Positions 16,181-24,488 of a DNA stretch of 35,362 bases are shown piece after piece. The DNA is from Chromatiaceae bacterium (GTDB lineage: Bacteria; Pseudomonadota; Gammaproteobacteria; Chromatiales; Chromatiaceae): the NCBI GenBank assembly GCA_024639005.1, contig JAHEJD010000017.1, positions 3,549 to 38,910 of the forward strand. Direction: 5' to 3'. A program made the position numbers and the translations under genes. Each line of letters begins with the position of its first letter. The stretch's first letter is position 1. The notes under the pieces were generated by a model. That model was not told the DNA's origin. It did no database searches and worked only from the letters and a program-made list of their open reading frames with translations.

Positions 16181-17950
16181 ATGAAAAGCCCCGAACCGGT
16201 ACCGCAGCCGCCGCAGATCCCGCCGAACCTGCCGGCGGCGGAGCGCATCGTCGCCCGCCTCACCTACCTGTACGGCCAGGACCGCGCCGAACCGGTCGCG
16301 CGGCGGGTTCGACGCCTGCTAGAGACCCACCGCCAGCTCCGCACACGCGTCTTGCAGGGTGACCTCTGGACACACCGCGACCTGGTCTTGATTACCTATG
16401 CCGACAGCGTCCAGTCGAGCACGCACCCCCCGTTGCAGACCTTGCACCGGTTCCTAAACGCGCACCTGGCCGATGCGTTCAGCCTGGTGCACATCCTGCC
16501 GTTTTTCCCCTGGAGTTCCGATGACGGCTTCTCAGTGACCGATTTTCGCGCCGTGAAAACTGATCTCGGCAGCTGGCATGACATCAAGCACCTCGCCGAG
16601 GACTTTGACCTGGCGATCGACCTGGTCCTCAATCACTGCTCGCGTGAGAATCTGTGGTTCATCGATTATCTCTTCGGCGACCAGCCGGCCTGCGACTACT
16701 TCATCGAGCTGGACCCCTCGACCAACCTCTCGCTGGTCACCAGACCGCGCAGCTCGCCGTTGCTGAGCGGCGCGCGCACCCAGACCGGGATGCGCCATGT
16801 GTGGACGACGTTCAGCAACGACCAGATTGACCTCAATTACGCCAATCCGGACGTATTGATCGAGTTTCTCGATATCCTGCTGTACTACATTCGGCGGGGC
16901 GCCCGCATGGTTCGCCTGGACGCGGTCGCCTATCTGTGGAAGACCATTGGCACCAGCTGCATCCATCTGCCGCAGACGCATCAGGTCATCAAATTGTTTC
17001 GCGATGTCCTCGAACTGGTCGATCCGGCTGCACTGATAATGACCGAGACCAACGTGCCGCATGCAGAGAACGTCGGCTATTTCGGGGATGGCGACGAGGC
17101 GCATGTGGTCTATCAGTTCAGTCTGCCGCCGCTGCTGCTGCACGGACTGATTGCCGGCACCAGCCGGTACCTGAATGCCTGGGCGATGACGCTGGAGGAC
17201 CTGGTATTGCCGTCGGGCTGCACCTTCCTCAACTTCACCGCCTCGCACGACGGCGTAGGCCTGCGCCCGCTCGAGGGACTCGTGCCGCCTGATGAAGTCG
17301 ACACCCTGCTGGCTACCATGCGAAAACGCGGCGGTTACATCTCGACCAAGTCCAACAGCGACGGCAGCGAAAGCCCCTATGAGCTGAACATCAGCTACTT
17401 CGACGCCTTTCGCGACAGCGCCGGCAACAATCGCTGGCATATTGAGCAGTTCATGGTAACGCAGGTTGTTTCGCTAGCCTTCAAGGGTATTCCGGCGGTC
17501 TATATCCATTGCCTGACGGCCACACCCAATGACACCCTTGGCGTCGAGCGCACCGGCATGACGCGTTCGGTCAATCGCCGCAAATGGGACCAAAGCGAAC
17601 TGCAGCAGCTGATCGATAACCCGGCCTCCGAGACCGGGCGGGTATTCAAACTGTACACCCGACTGCTGGAGTTGCGTCGCAGGCAAAAGGCGTTTCACCC
17701 AGACGCCAAGCAGAGCCTCCTGGACCTGGGCGATCCGCTGTTCGGCTTCGAGCGGACGTCGACCGACGGCGCACAACATATTCTGGTGCTCGCCAATCTG
17801 ACCGCGCGGAGCGTCACCCTGGGCCTCGACCGCCTGCCCACCGATCTCCGGGGCCGCGAAGAACTGCTGGCGCTCAACAGGCTAGAATTCAGCCAAGATG
17901 CGCTGATACTGGAACCCTTCGCGGTATTCTGGTTTAGTCAGCGCACCTGA
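16181..17950 (+). CDS. GH13_18 sucrose-phosphorylase-like enzyme, probably glucosylglycerate phosphorylase, 589 aa
   Basis: This is a retaining alpha-glucoside phosphorylase of glycoside hydrolase subfamily GH13_18. The nucleophile Asp247 lies in RLDAVAYLWK, the acid/base Glu289 in TETNVPH and the stabilising Asp357 in TASHDGVGLRPLEG. Known members act on sucrose, sucrose 6-phosphate, glucosylglycerol or glucosylglycerate. The next two genes encode a glucosyl-3-phosphoglycerate phosphatase candidate and synthase, so phosphorolysis of glucosylglycerate to glucose 1-phosphate and glycerate is the best guess. This is inferred from context, not from specificity residues. The start is uncertain: ATG 16181 was chosen because the upstream stretch from ATG 16145 has rare codons and no ribosome site. 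Confidence 0.85.
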   Translation: MKSPEPVPQPPQIPPNLPAAERIVARLTYLYGQDRAEPVARRVRRLLETHRQLRTRVLQGDLWTHRDLVLITYADSVQSSTHPPLQTLHRFLNAHLADAFSLVHILPFFPWSSDDGFSVTDFRAVKTDLGSWHDIKHLAEDFDLAIDLVLNHCSRENLWFIDYLFGDQPACDYFIELDPSTNLSLVTRPRSSPLLSGARTQTGMRHVWTTFSNDQIDLNYANPDVLIEFLDILLYYIRRGARMVRLDAVAYLWKTIGTSCIHLPQTHQVIKLFRDVLELVDPAALIMTETNVPHAENVGYFGDGDEAHVVYQFSLPPLLLHGLIAGTSRYLNAWAMTLEDLVLPSGCTFLNFTASHDGVGLRPLEGLVPPDEVDTLLATMRKRGGYISTKSNSDGSESPYELNISYFDAFRDSAGNNRWHIEQFMVTQVVSLAFKGIPAVYIHCLTATPNDTLGVERTGMTRSVNRRKWDQSELQQLIDNPASETGRVFKLYTRLLELRRRQKAFHPDAKQSLLDLGDPLFGFERTSTDGAQHILVLANLTARSVTLGLDRLPTDLRGREELLALNRLEFSQDALILEPFAVFWFSQRT

Positions 17951-17986
17951 ACCCCGCGGTTCAACAGCGCAGGACCCGCTAGGCCT

Positions 17987-18832
17987 ATGCAGCCCATACC
18001 CACCCTCATCTTCAGCGACCTGGACGGGACTCTGCTCGACCATGACGACTACCGCTTCGATGCCGCCCGCCCGGCGCTGGCGGCCATCCGCGACCTGGGC
18101 ATCCCGCTGATACTCAGCACCAGCAAGACCCTGGCCGAAGTCGCGGCGATCAATCAGGCGCTCGATAATCACCATCCGGCGATTGTCGAAAACGGCAGTG
18201 CCCTGTGCTTTCCGCTCGATCACGAATATCCCTTCGAGCTCGTCGCGCATGAAACGCTCGATGCCCATATGGTCATCAGACTCTCTCCCCCCTACGCAGA
18301 AATCCGGCATTTCATCCAGCGACAGCGAGGCGAGCACGACTGGAAGCTCCGCGGCTTCGGCGATATGCGCACCCAGGACGTGATGGAATTGGCAGGCCTC
18401 GATGAAGAGTCGGCGCACAGGGCCATGCAGCGCATGGGCAGCGAACCCTTCGTGTGGCTGGACGACGAGACCGCGCTGGCGCGTTTCCGCCAAATCGCAC
18501 AGGAGCAGGGACTGGCGATCACCCGTGGTGGTCGGTTCTGGCACCTGATGGGCCAGACGAGCAAGGCCGAGGGGCTCAAGGCGATACGCACGCTCTATGC
18601 AGTGGATAGTGCCGAGCGCATCACCAGCGTTGCGCTCGGCGACAGCGATAATGACAAAGCGATGTTGCAGAGTGCCGATATTGCCGTCGCGATCAAGCGA
18701 CCGGACGGCAGTCATCTGGATTGCCATGGCATTCGGCAGACGCTGCTCACGGATCAACCAGGTCCTGCCGGCTGGAACGAGGCCATCCTGCAGATCCTGT
18801 CGCAGCACATCCGCGATACGCCCAAGGTCTGA
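17987..18832 (+). CDS. HAD-IIB glucosyl/mannosyl-3-phosphoglycerate phosphatase, 281 aa
   Basis: A HAD-superfamily phosphatase: Asp11 and Asp13 form the catalytic DxD in SDLDGTLLD, with an STSK segment and a C-terminal GDSDNDK metal-binding motif. The cap and length fit the mannosyl-3-phosphoglycerate phosphatase group (MpgP), some members of which also act on the glucosyl form. It would remove phosphate from glucosyl-3-phosphoglycerate to give the osmolyte glucosylglycerate. The synthase gene begins 11 bases after its stop, and the phosphorylase gene ends 36 bases before its ATG, so the three look co-transcribed. Sugar specificity is inferred from the neighbouring GT81 enzyme. Confidence 0.87.
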   Translation: MQPIPTLIFSDLDGTLLDHDDYRFDAARPALAAIRDLGIPLILSTSKTLAEVAAINQALDNHHPAIVENGSALCFPLDHEYPFELVAHETLDAHMVIRLSPPYAEIRHFIQRQRGEHDWKLRGFGDMRTQDVMELAGLDEESAHRAMQRMGSEPFVWLDDETALARFRQIAQEQGLAITRGGRFWHLMGQTSKAEGLKAIRTLYAVDSAERITSVALGDSDNDKAMLQSADIAVAIKRPDGSHLDCHGIRQTLLTDQPGPAGWNEAILQILSQHIRDTPKV

Positions 18833-18837
18833 GGAGG
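18831..18837 (+). promoter_or_regulatory. ribosome-binding site fixing a TTG start for gpgS
   Basis: GAGGAGG overlaps the stop of the phosphatase gene and sits six bases before TTG 18844. It marks that codon as the start and rules out the earlier in-frame ATG at 18721, which lies inside the phosphatase gene. Confidence 0.85.
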
Positions 18838-18843
18838 CAACGG

Positions 18844-20049
18844 TTGGACTTTTTCCAGAACGGCACCATCACCACGCTGCACAAGCTTTGCCGCCGATCG
18901 ATTGAGGAAATGGAGGCCGAACTCAAGGCATTTTCGGCCGAACGCCCGATGGCACTGATCCTGCCGAGTCTGTATTCCGAGTTGGAAGGCCCCGCCCTGC
19001 CGAAGATCGTCGAGGAACTGAAACACGCCACCTATATCTCGGAGATCATTGTCGGCCTCGATCAGGCCAACGAAAATCAGTTCGAACATGCCAAGGCGTT
19101 CTTCTCCGTCCTACCGCAGAACGTGCACATCCTCTGGAACGACGGGTCCTGGCTGCGTGAGATCGATGCACAGCTGCAGGCGCAGGATCTCGCCCCGACC
19201 CAAGCGGGAAAAGGGCGTAACGCCTGGTATTGCATGGGCTACGCCCTGGCGCTCGAGCACTGCGAGGCCATCGCCCTGCACGACTGCGATATCCTTACCT
19301 ACGACCGCAGCCTGACCGCGCGCCTGTTCTACCCAGTGGCAAACCCCGCCTTCAGTTTCGATTTCTGTAAGGGTTACTATTCGCGCATCGATGGCGACCG
19401 TCTCAGCGGCCGTGTCACCCGATTGTTCGTCACGCCGTTGATTCGCGCCTTGAAGAAGGTCGTAGGCCAAATGGACTATCTCGAGTTCATGGACAGCTTT
19501 CGCTATCCTCTGTCCGGTGAGTTCTCGCTCAGTCGTAATTTCGTCAAAATGCTGCGCATACCGAGTGACTGGGGCCTCGAGGTCGGCGTACTCTCAGAGG
19601 TCTATCGCACCCTGGCGCGCGGCAGCGTCTGCCAGGTCGATATCGCCGACCAATATGATCACAAGCACCAGGCGCTTTCCCAGGACGACGCCAACCAGGG
19701 CTTGATGCGGATGAGCGTGGAGATCGCCAAGTCGCTCTATCGCAAGCTTGCCACCGAGGGAATCACCCTCTCGACCGAGGACTTCCGGTCGCTCAAGGCC
19801 GCTTACTATCGTATTGCGCTGGATTCCACCGAGCAGTATTTCTACGATGCGCGAATCAATGGCCTGCGCTATGACCGCCATCATGAGGAAAGCAGTATCG
19901 AGGTGTTTTCGCAAAGCATCATGGCAGCCGGCGAGACCTTCCTGGCCAACCCGATGGAGTCCCCATTCATCCCGAACTGGAACCGGGTGCATGACGCCTT
20001 TCCGGATATCTGCCAGCAATTGATCAAGGCGGTGAAGGCGAATAGCTGA
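18844..20049 (+). CDS. gpgS: glucosyl-3-phosphoglycerate synthase (GT81), 401 aa
   Basis: GpgS transfers glucose from a nucleotide sugar to 3-phosphoglycerate, the first step to glucosylglycerate, a compatible solute used under salt stress or nitrogen limitation. The protein begins MDFFQNG and has the segments VGLDQANENQFEHAKAFF and ILWNDG. The metal/nucleotide DxD-like motif is HDCDILTYD near residues 146-154, followed by SFDFCKGYYSRI. Length matches the family. The start is a TTG with a very strong ribosome site. Its stop overlaps the ATG of the next gene by one base (TGATG). Confidence 0.92.
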   Translation: MDFFQNGTITTLHKLCRRSIEEMEAELKAFSAERPMALILPSLYSELEGPALPKIVEELKHATYISEIIVGLDQANENQFEHAKAFFSVLPQNVHILWNDGSWLREIDAQLQAQDLAPTQAGKGRNAWYCMGYALALEHCEAIALHDCDILTYDRSLTARLFYPVANPAFSFDFCKGYYSRIDGDRLSGRVTRLFVTPLIRALKKVVGQMDYLEFMDSFRYPLSGEFSLSRNFVKMLRIPSDWGLEVGVLSEVYRTLARGSVCQVDIADQYDHKHQALSQDDANQGLMRMSVEIAKSLYRKLATEGITLSTEDFRSLKAAYYRIALDSTEQYFYDARINGLRYDRHHEESSIEVFSQSIMAAGETFLANPMESPFIPNWNRVHDAFPDICQQLIKAVKANS

Positions 20050-20942
20050 TGCAGGCCCGACGTTTCCGCGTCTTATCAAAGATGTCCGGCCCCAGCACCG
20101 CGGCGTACCTGGGTCTCTGCATGTGCTTTCTGTTGGGGGTAGCGACGGCCGCGGACCCGATGCCCGATGCAGCCGCAAACGGCGCCGGGCGCAGCGCGGC
20201 GTTAACCCCGGAGGCGCAATCCAAGATCGACGTCCATGCGCGCGGTGAACAAGGCGACACCCTGTTGCACTGGGCGACGTTCGAGGGCAACGAAGACATG
20301 GCGAGGCGGCTGATCGCTGCAGGTGCGAATCCCAACGCGCGGGTCGAAGAGGGCGGCACACCCCTACACCTGGCCGCCTACCGCGGCCATACGTCCATCG
20401 CCGAGTTACTCATCGCAAATGGCGCCGTGGTCAACGTCAAGACCGATGCGGGCATAACGCCCCTAGACTGGGCGCAGCGCAATGGCCACGAGGAAATGAT
20501 CGGCCTGCTGTTGGCGAACGGCGCAAAACAGGGACGCCAACTGCCTCGCAGCCGATCCGCTGCCTCCCCGACCAGCGCGGTCAGAGCCAGAGTGAAGCGG
20601 CCGGCGACGCCTAGACAACCGCTGCGTCTGGACCTCGATTCACTACCCGAATTGAAATCGCTCACATCAACCGCCAGTACCGCAACTGCCGCCACCTGGC
20701 GCGTGCAGCTTGGGGCCTTCCGCTCGGCGGAACGCGCCACTGCCGCCCGAGCGCTCTATCGCAAGCAATATGCCGAGCTGCTGTCTCAGGTGGACTTGGA
20801 AATACGCAGAGCCACAGTCAACGAAAAAGAGTTCTATCGGGTGCAGGGGATGACGACGAGCAAGAGTGCGGCGACATCCCTGTGTGATCAGCTGCAGCGG
20901 CGCGACCAGCCCTGCCGCGCGATCAAGTCACCGACCCGATAG
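20049..20942 (+). CDS. exported ankyrin-repeat and SPOR-domain protein, 297 aa
   Basis: A hydrophobic N-terminal segment (about residues 18-35) acts as signal or anchor. About three ankyrin repeats follow (residues about 65-160, with GDTLLHWATFEGN, GTPLHLAAYRGH and GITPLDWAQRNGH). A basic Ser/Arg/Pro linker leads to a C-terminal SPOR-like domain (about residues 213-290, starting WRVQLGAFRS). SPOR domains bind denuded peptidoglycan at division sites. The ATG overlaps the gpgS stop (TGATG), so the two are translationally coupled despite having no obvious biochemical link. Domain calls are from repeat and motif pattern; the function is unknown. Confidence 0.82.
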   Translation: MQARRFRVLSKMSGPSTAAYLGLCMCFLLGVATAADPMPDAAANGAGRSAALTPEAQSKIDVHARGEQGDTLLHWATFEGNEDMARRLIAAGANPNARVEEGGTPLHLAAYRGHTSIAELLIANGAVVNVKTDAGITPLDWAQRNGHEEMIGLLLANGAKQGRQLPRSRSAASPTSAVRARVKRPATPRQPLRLDLDSLPELKSLTSTASTATAATWRVQLGAFRSAERATAARALYRKQYAELLSQVDLEIRRATVNEKEFYRVQGMTTSKSAATSLCDQLQRRDQPCRAIKSPTR

Positions 20943-20953
20943 TCATAATCGGG

Positions 20954-21121
20954 CTAGCTGCCTGTCGGACTTGACCGTTTGCGGCGAAAATCACCGGGAG
21001 CGAATCAAATCAGGTTATCGTCTGACGAGAATAGCCCGGCTATTTGACGCAGAGGATAAGCGGAGTCGATCGCTATCCAGGGATTTGCAGCCAAACAGCG
21101 TTAAGTCCGACAGGCCGCTGG
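20954..21121. repeat. 168-bp foldback (MITE-like) near-palindromic element
   Basis: A perfect 12-bp inverted repeat (CCTGTCGGACTT at 20961-20972, AAGTCCGACAGG at 21103-21114) extends imperfectly outwards to 20954 and 21121 and inwards through matching GTTTG and AAATC blocks. The centre is a second perfect palindrome, AATAGCC-C-GGCTATT at 21030-21044, and both repeats share one symmetry axis near 21037. The element therefore folds as one long imperfect hairpin. It contains no reading frame of note. A non-autonomous transposon remnant or a structured RNA are the main options. Confidence 0.6.
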
Positions 21122-21153
21122 ACGGCGGGTCTCGTCGACCGGCCCCCAGTCGA

Positions 21154-21588
21154 TTACAGGTAATCCGGCAGTCGTCCACGAATCCGGGCGGCGGCCTGCG
21201 TCGTCACGTCGGTGGCGACCTCGTCTTTGATGAGGCCGCGCAACGCCTCGGATTGATGTTTTCGCAGCATCCCGAGGAAAGACGGGGCGGCCATGACGTA
21301 GAGTCTGCCGAAGGCGTGGCTGTTGCGGCCTTTTTCGAGATGCCGGCAGACCTCGGCGGCGAAGCGGTTGGCCGATTCGTCCTTGGCCCCATTTTCGTTG
21401 CCGTAACCATGCTTGGCGCCGTTGCCGCTGTTGCCACGCCCCCCGCGATCACTCACGAGATCCCCTTCATGCAGGCGCCCCTCGGGGTTGCTCAGGGTCT
21501 CTATTTCATCGAGTGCGCCGGCAGGCTTGTCGGTCTTGAAGAACCGCGCGCGACTTGCGTCGGCGACGACCACCCAAATATTGCTCAT
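21154..21588 (-). CDS. host-attachment family protein (PF10116-like), 144 aa
   Basis: The N-terminus IWVVVADASRARFF, a glycine/asparagine-rich variable middle (about residues 45-70) and the C-terminal region FAAEVCRHLEKG...LYVMAAPSFLGMLR match the family named 'protein required for attachment to host cells'. Despite the name, members occur in many free-living proteobacteria and the fold resembles release-factor/NYN-like domains; the biochemical role is unclear. ATG 21588 follows a GAGGGAG site. It is a single gene on the minus strand, flanked by the foldback element and by the Mrp operon promoter region. Confidence 0.83.
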   Translation of the reverse strand: MSNIWVVVADASRARFFKTDKPAGALDEIETLSNPEGRLHEGDLVSDRGGRGNSGNGAKHGYGNENGAKDESANRFAAEVCRHLEKGRNSHAFGRLYVMAAPSFLGMLRKHQSEALRGLIKDEVATDVTTQAAARIRGRLPDYL

Positions 21589-22021
21589 TATTGCTTTCTC
21601 CCTCTGCGGTTACGGTTTCAGCAGACTTTCCCTCCGTTTCACGCCCGGCATGACCTTTCGCCTTCGAACACCCCGCGCAGCCCACTTGCGCGCGCTGATT
21701 CGTGAAATTCTCGGCCACCGACGACAAACCACCGAGGTCGTCGACGATCCCCTGGTTGAGGTTAGCGAAAGGGGCCTGGTCTCTCAAGTCTAGCCTCAGA
21801 TGCCAGATCGGGCCCCGACGGGACCCCGCGACGTCTGGCCGCGAATGCCCGCATCGCCAGAAAGTGCCGCGTTCCCGAGGTATGCCAACCGGCATTCTGC
21901 GCCAGCCCCCCGCGATCACCAGACGTTGCCAGCAGGGGCGCGTTTGGTTAACGTCGAGGCGTAGATTAACCCTATCGACAAAACTAAAGGCCGTTACCCC
22001 CACCGGCCGCGTACTGAAAAG
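21589..22021. other. intergenic region between divergent genes
   Basis: These 433 bases should contain the Mrp operon promoter and that of the minus-strand gene. A small inverted repeat (GGTTAA at 21946-21951, TTAACC at 21966-21971) lies about 50 bases before the first Mrp gene and could be an operator. I see no convincing gene, RNA or terminator; open frames here lack family features and ribosome sites. Confidence 0.5.
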
Positions 22022-22489
22022 ATGCACTACCTGTTCATATCGGTCTTTCTGTTTGCGTTCTGGCTGGTCTTGTCAGGCCACTTCACGTTGCTGCTGCTAG
22101 GCTTCGGCGCCGTGTCGGCAGTGTTGGTTACCTGGTTTCTGTCGCGCATGGATGCGACGGACCGCGAACGCCGCAAGTTTTATCCCGGCGGCAAACTGCT
22201 CGGCTACTTTGGGTGGCTGCTATGGTCCGTGGTCAAGGCCAACATCGATGTGACCCGCCGTATCTGGGACCCCAGGCTGCCGATCAAGCCCGACTGGACC
22301 CGTCTGGACACCAAGGTCTCGACGCCGATGGAAAAGACGCTGTACGCCAACTCCATCACGCTGACACCCGGCACCCTCACTACCGATGTGGGCGAGGATC
22401 ATTTCTTCATACATGCACTGTCGCAGGAGGGCATCGACGAACTTCGCGAGGGTGAGATGGAACGGCGCATCCGTCGTCTGGGCGTCTAA
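22022..22489 (+). CDS. mrpE: Mrp-type Na+/H+ antiporter subunit E, 155 aa
   Basis: MrpE-family subunits are small two-helix membrane proteins of the multi-subunit cation/H+ antiporter. The hydrophobic N-terminus (about residues 1-38) and a later FGWLLWSVVKANIDVTRRI segment match the family, followed by the typical soluble TPGTLTTDVGEDHFFIHAL region. It is the first gene of the operon; ATG 22022 has only a weak site. Length is normal. Confidence 0.92.
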   Translation: MHYLFISVFLFAFWLVLSGHFTLLLLGFGAVSAVLVTWFLSRMDATDRERRKFYPGGKLLGYFGWLLWSVVKANIDVTRRIWDPRLPIKPDWTRLDTKVSTPMEKTLYANSITLTPGTLTTDVGEDHFFIHALSQEGIDELREGEMERRIRRLGV

Positions 22490-22493
22490 GGCG

Positions 22494-22778
22494 ATGCTGA
22501 TCACCGCGATCTTCGCCATTCTCGTTACCATGGTGTTGGTGTTAATCCGGGCCTTTATGGGACCTACCGAATACGACCGCATGCTCGCGGCCAACGTATT
22601 CGGTACCAAGACCGTGCTGCTGATCGCGCTGGCCGGCCACATGTTGTCGTGGAACAGTTTTCTCGATGTCGCCCTACTCTACGCACTGATCAACTTCGTC
22701 AGCACTATCGCCGTGATGCGTTTCTTCGAATACGGCAAGCCCGGGGACAAGACCGCGCCAGCAGAGCACGTACCATGA
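22494..22778 (+). CDS. mrpF: Mrp-type antiporter subunit F, 94 aa
   Basis: A small three-helix membrane subunit. The RAFMGPTEYDRMLAANVFGTK segment and the following ALLYALINFVSTIAVMRFFEY helix are the MrpF/MnhF family signature. It begins four bases after the mrpE stop, and its own stop overlaps the next ATG by four bases. The start is ATG 22494, with the preceding in-frame codons inside mrpE. Confidence 0.92.
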   Translation: MLITAIFAILVTMVLVLIRAFMGPTEYDRMLAANVFGTKTVLLIALAGHMLSWNSFLDVALLYALINFVSTIAVMRFFEYGKPGDKTAPAEHVP

Positions 22779-23122
22779 GTCTGCTGGTCGAATTACTCGC
22801 TAATCTGTGCCTGCTCAGCGGCGGCGTCCTTGTGATTACGGGTGGCGTCGGCATGTTGCGCATGCCCGACTTCTTTGCCCGTGTGCATGCGGCCGGCGTG
22901 ACCGAGACGCTGGCCACGCCGCTGCTGCTGATTGGATTGATGTTGCAGATGGAGTGGTCGCTGGATCTGATCAAGGTGCTGATCATCATTGTCCTGATCT
23001 TGGCAACCAACCCGACCGCGACGCACTCGATGGCCAAGGCCGCACTGCACGGTGGAGAGCGACCACTGATCGCCGGCGATGACAAGGTAACGGCGCAGGA
23101 GGACGCCCCATCGAAGCCCTGA
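22775..23122 (+). CDS. mrpG: Mrp-type antiporter subunit G, 115 aa
   Basis: MrpG/MnhG subunit: three hydrophobic helices with the family block GGVGMLRMPDFFARVHAAGV followed by TLATPLLLIGLML. A polar tail of about 25 residues ends the protein. ATG 22775 overlaps the mrpF stop (ATGA). Its 3' end contains the ribosome site and apparent ATC start of the next subunit, giving a 13-base overlap. Confidence 0.92.
   Translation: MSLLVELLANLCLLSGGVLVITGGVGMLRMPDFFARVHAAGVTETLATPLLLIGLMLQMEWSLDLIKVLIIIVLILATNPTATHSMAKAALHGGERPLIAGDDKVTAQEDAPSKP
23097..23112 (+). promoter_or_regulatory. ribosome site and apparent ATC start of the MbhD/MrpB gene
   Basis: AGGAGGA at 23097-23103 is a near-perfect Shine-Dalgarno sequence. 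Six bases later stands ATC (23110-23112), not ATG, GTG or TTG. The first standard start in frame, GTG 23149, is 45 bases beyond the site and inside the first membrane helix. Either ATC initiates here or a true ATG has mutated or been misread. Confidence 0.65.
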
Positions 23123-24084
23123 TCGACGTCATCCTGCTGGGTTTTCTGGTGCTGATCGCAATCGCGGCAATCCGTATGCGGGATCTGTTCGGCGTGGTCA
23201 TCCTGTTCAGCATCTACAGCCTGATGACCGCCGTGCTGTTCATGGACCTCGACGCCGTCGACGTGGCCTTTACCGAGGCGGCCGTCGGTGCCGGGGTATC
23301 AACGGTGCTGATGCTGTCCAGCCTGCGCCTGACCAGTCGTTGGGAACGCCGCCCGGTACACGGCCCGCTGTTGCCGCTGCTCGTGGTCGGCATCACCGGC
23401 ACGGCGCTGATCTACGGCACGCTGGACGCGCCGCTGCTCGGCGACCCCGGTGCCCCGGTCCATCAGCACGTCGCCCCCCGCTATATCGAACAGGGTCCGG
23501 CGGAGGTCGGTATGCCCAATATGGTCACCGCGGTACTGGCCAGTTACCGCGGCTACGATACCTTCGGCGAGACCCTGGTGATCTTCACCGCCGGCGTCGC
23601 GGTACTGCTGTTGCTCGGCATTCAAGAGGGGCCGCACGCTCAACCCGGACGCGCAGCCATCGGCGGCGACCAGGTAGTGCTGCGCGTCGTCGTCAAGCTG
23701 CTGATCCCGCTGATCCTGCTGTATGGGCTTTACGTGCAGTTCCACGGCGACTTCGGCGCCGGCGGCGGCTTCCAGGCCGGGGTGATCTTCGCCACCGGCT
23801 TCGTACTCTATGACCTGGTGTTCGGCGCAGGCAATGCCCGCCTGGTCGTGCCGCCGACCTGGCTGCCAAGGCTCGCCGCGATCGGCATATTGATCTACGG
23901 CGGTGTCGGCCTGGTCTCCCTGTTCGCGGGCAAACCCTTCCTGGACTATTCCGCGCTCTCGAAGGACCCGGTGGGCGGTCAACACCTGGGCGTGCTGCTG
24001 GTCGAACTGGGTGTCGGGGTTACCGTGTTCTCCATAGTGCTTGCGATCTATATGGCGCTGGCCGGCAGGAGACGACGGGCATGA
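23110..24084 (+). CDS. mrpB: fused MbhD(DUF4040)-MrpB antiporter subunit, 324 aa from ATC
   Basis: The N-terminal third (about residues 1-80, with RMRDLFGVVILFSIYSL and DVAFTEAAVGAGVST) is the MbhD/DUF4040 domain that in classical Mrp systems forms part of the C-terminus of MrpA. The rest matches MrpB/MnhB (VRVVVKLLIPLILLYGLYV, then FGAGGGFQAGVIFATG). Fusion of these two parts replaces the missing MrpA tail. The coordinates assume the ATC start at 23110, because it restores the first helix (ALIDVILLGFLVLIAIAAI) and has an ideal ribosome site; GTG 23149 is the conservative alternative. The stop overlaps mrpC by four bases. Confidence 0.88.
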   Translation: MEALIDVILLGFLVLIAIAAIRMRDLFGVVILFSIYSLMTAVLFMDLDAVDVAFTEAAVGAGVSTVLMLSSLRLTSRWERRPVHGPLLPLLVVGITGTALIYGTLDAPLLGDPGAPVHQHVAPRYIEQGPAEVGMPNMVTAVLASYRGYDTFGETLVIFTAGVAVLLLLGIQEGPHAQPGRAAIGGDQVVLRVVVKLLIPLILLYGLYVQFHGDFGAGGGFQAGVIFATGFVLYDLVFGAGNARLVVPPTWLPRLAAIGILIYGGVGLVSLFAGKPFLDYSALSKDPVGGQHLGVLLVELGVGVTVFSIVLAIYMALAGRRRRA

Positions 24085-24488
24085 GCGGACTGCCGGGGCT
24101 CTATAATTACTGGATCGCCGTGTTCCTGATGATGGCCGGCTTCTATGTGGTCATCTCACAGGGCAATCTGGTCAAGAAGCTGGTCGGCCTGGCGTTGTTC
24201 CAGACCTCGGTCTTCATCCTGTACATCTCGCTGGGCAAGGTGGCCGGCGGCAGCGCGCCGATCTTTGATGCCGGGGTCACGGTCTACTCGAACCCCTTGC
24301 CGCACGTGCTGATACTGACCGCGATCGTCGTCGGTCTCGCCACCACCGCCGTGGGTCTGGCGCTGATCGTACGGATTCAGGAGGCCTACGGCAGCGTCGA
24401 AGAGGAAGACATCCACGCCCAGGATCTGATCGACGACGAGCGTGAGACGCCGACGCAAGCCTTTGGGCCGGAGGATGATCGGCAGTGA
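24081..24488 (+). CDS. mrpC: Mrp-type antiporter subunit C, 135 aa
   Basis: A NuoK-like three-helix subunit. The YYVVISQGNLVKKLVGL-like first half, IFDAGVTVYSNPLPHVLILTAIVVG and the final GLALIVRIQEAYG helix match MrpC/MnhC. A charged tail of about 28 residues follows. ATGA overlap with the preceding gene and GTGA overlap with the next indicate tight coupling. Confidence 0.93.
   Translation: MSGLPGLYNYWIAVFLMMAGFYVVISQGNLVKKLVGLALFQTSVFILYISLGKVAGGSAPIFDAGVTVYSNPLPHVLILTAIVVGLATTAVGLALIVRIQEAYGSVEEEDIHAQDLIDDERETPTQAFGPEDDRQ

Noticed and set aside
21506-22027. Minus-strand open frame of about 170 codons upstream of the host-attachment gene
   Set aside because: It overlaps the start of a recognised gene in another frame, has no ribosome site and shows no recognisable domain.
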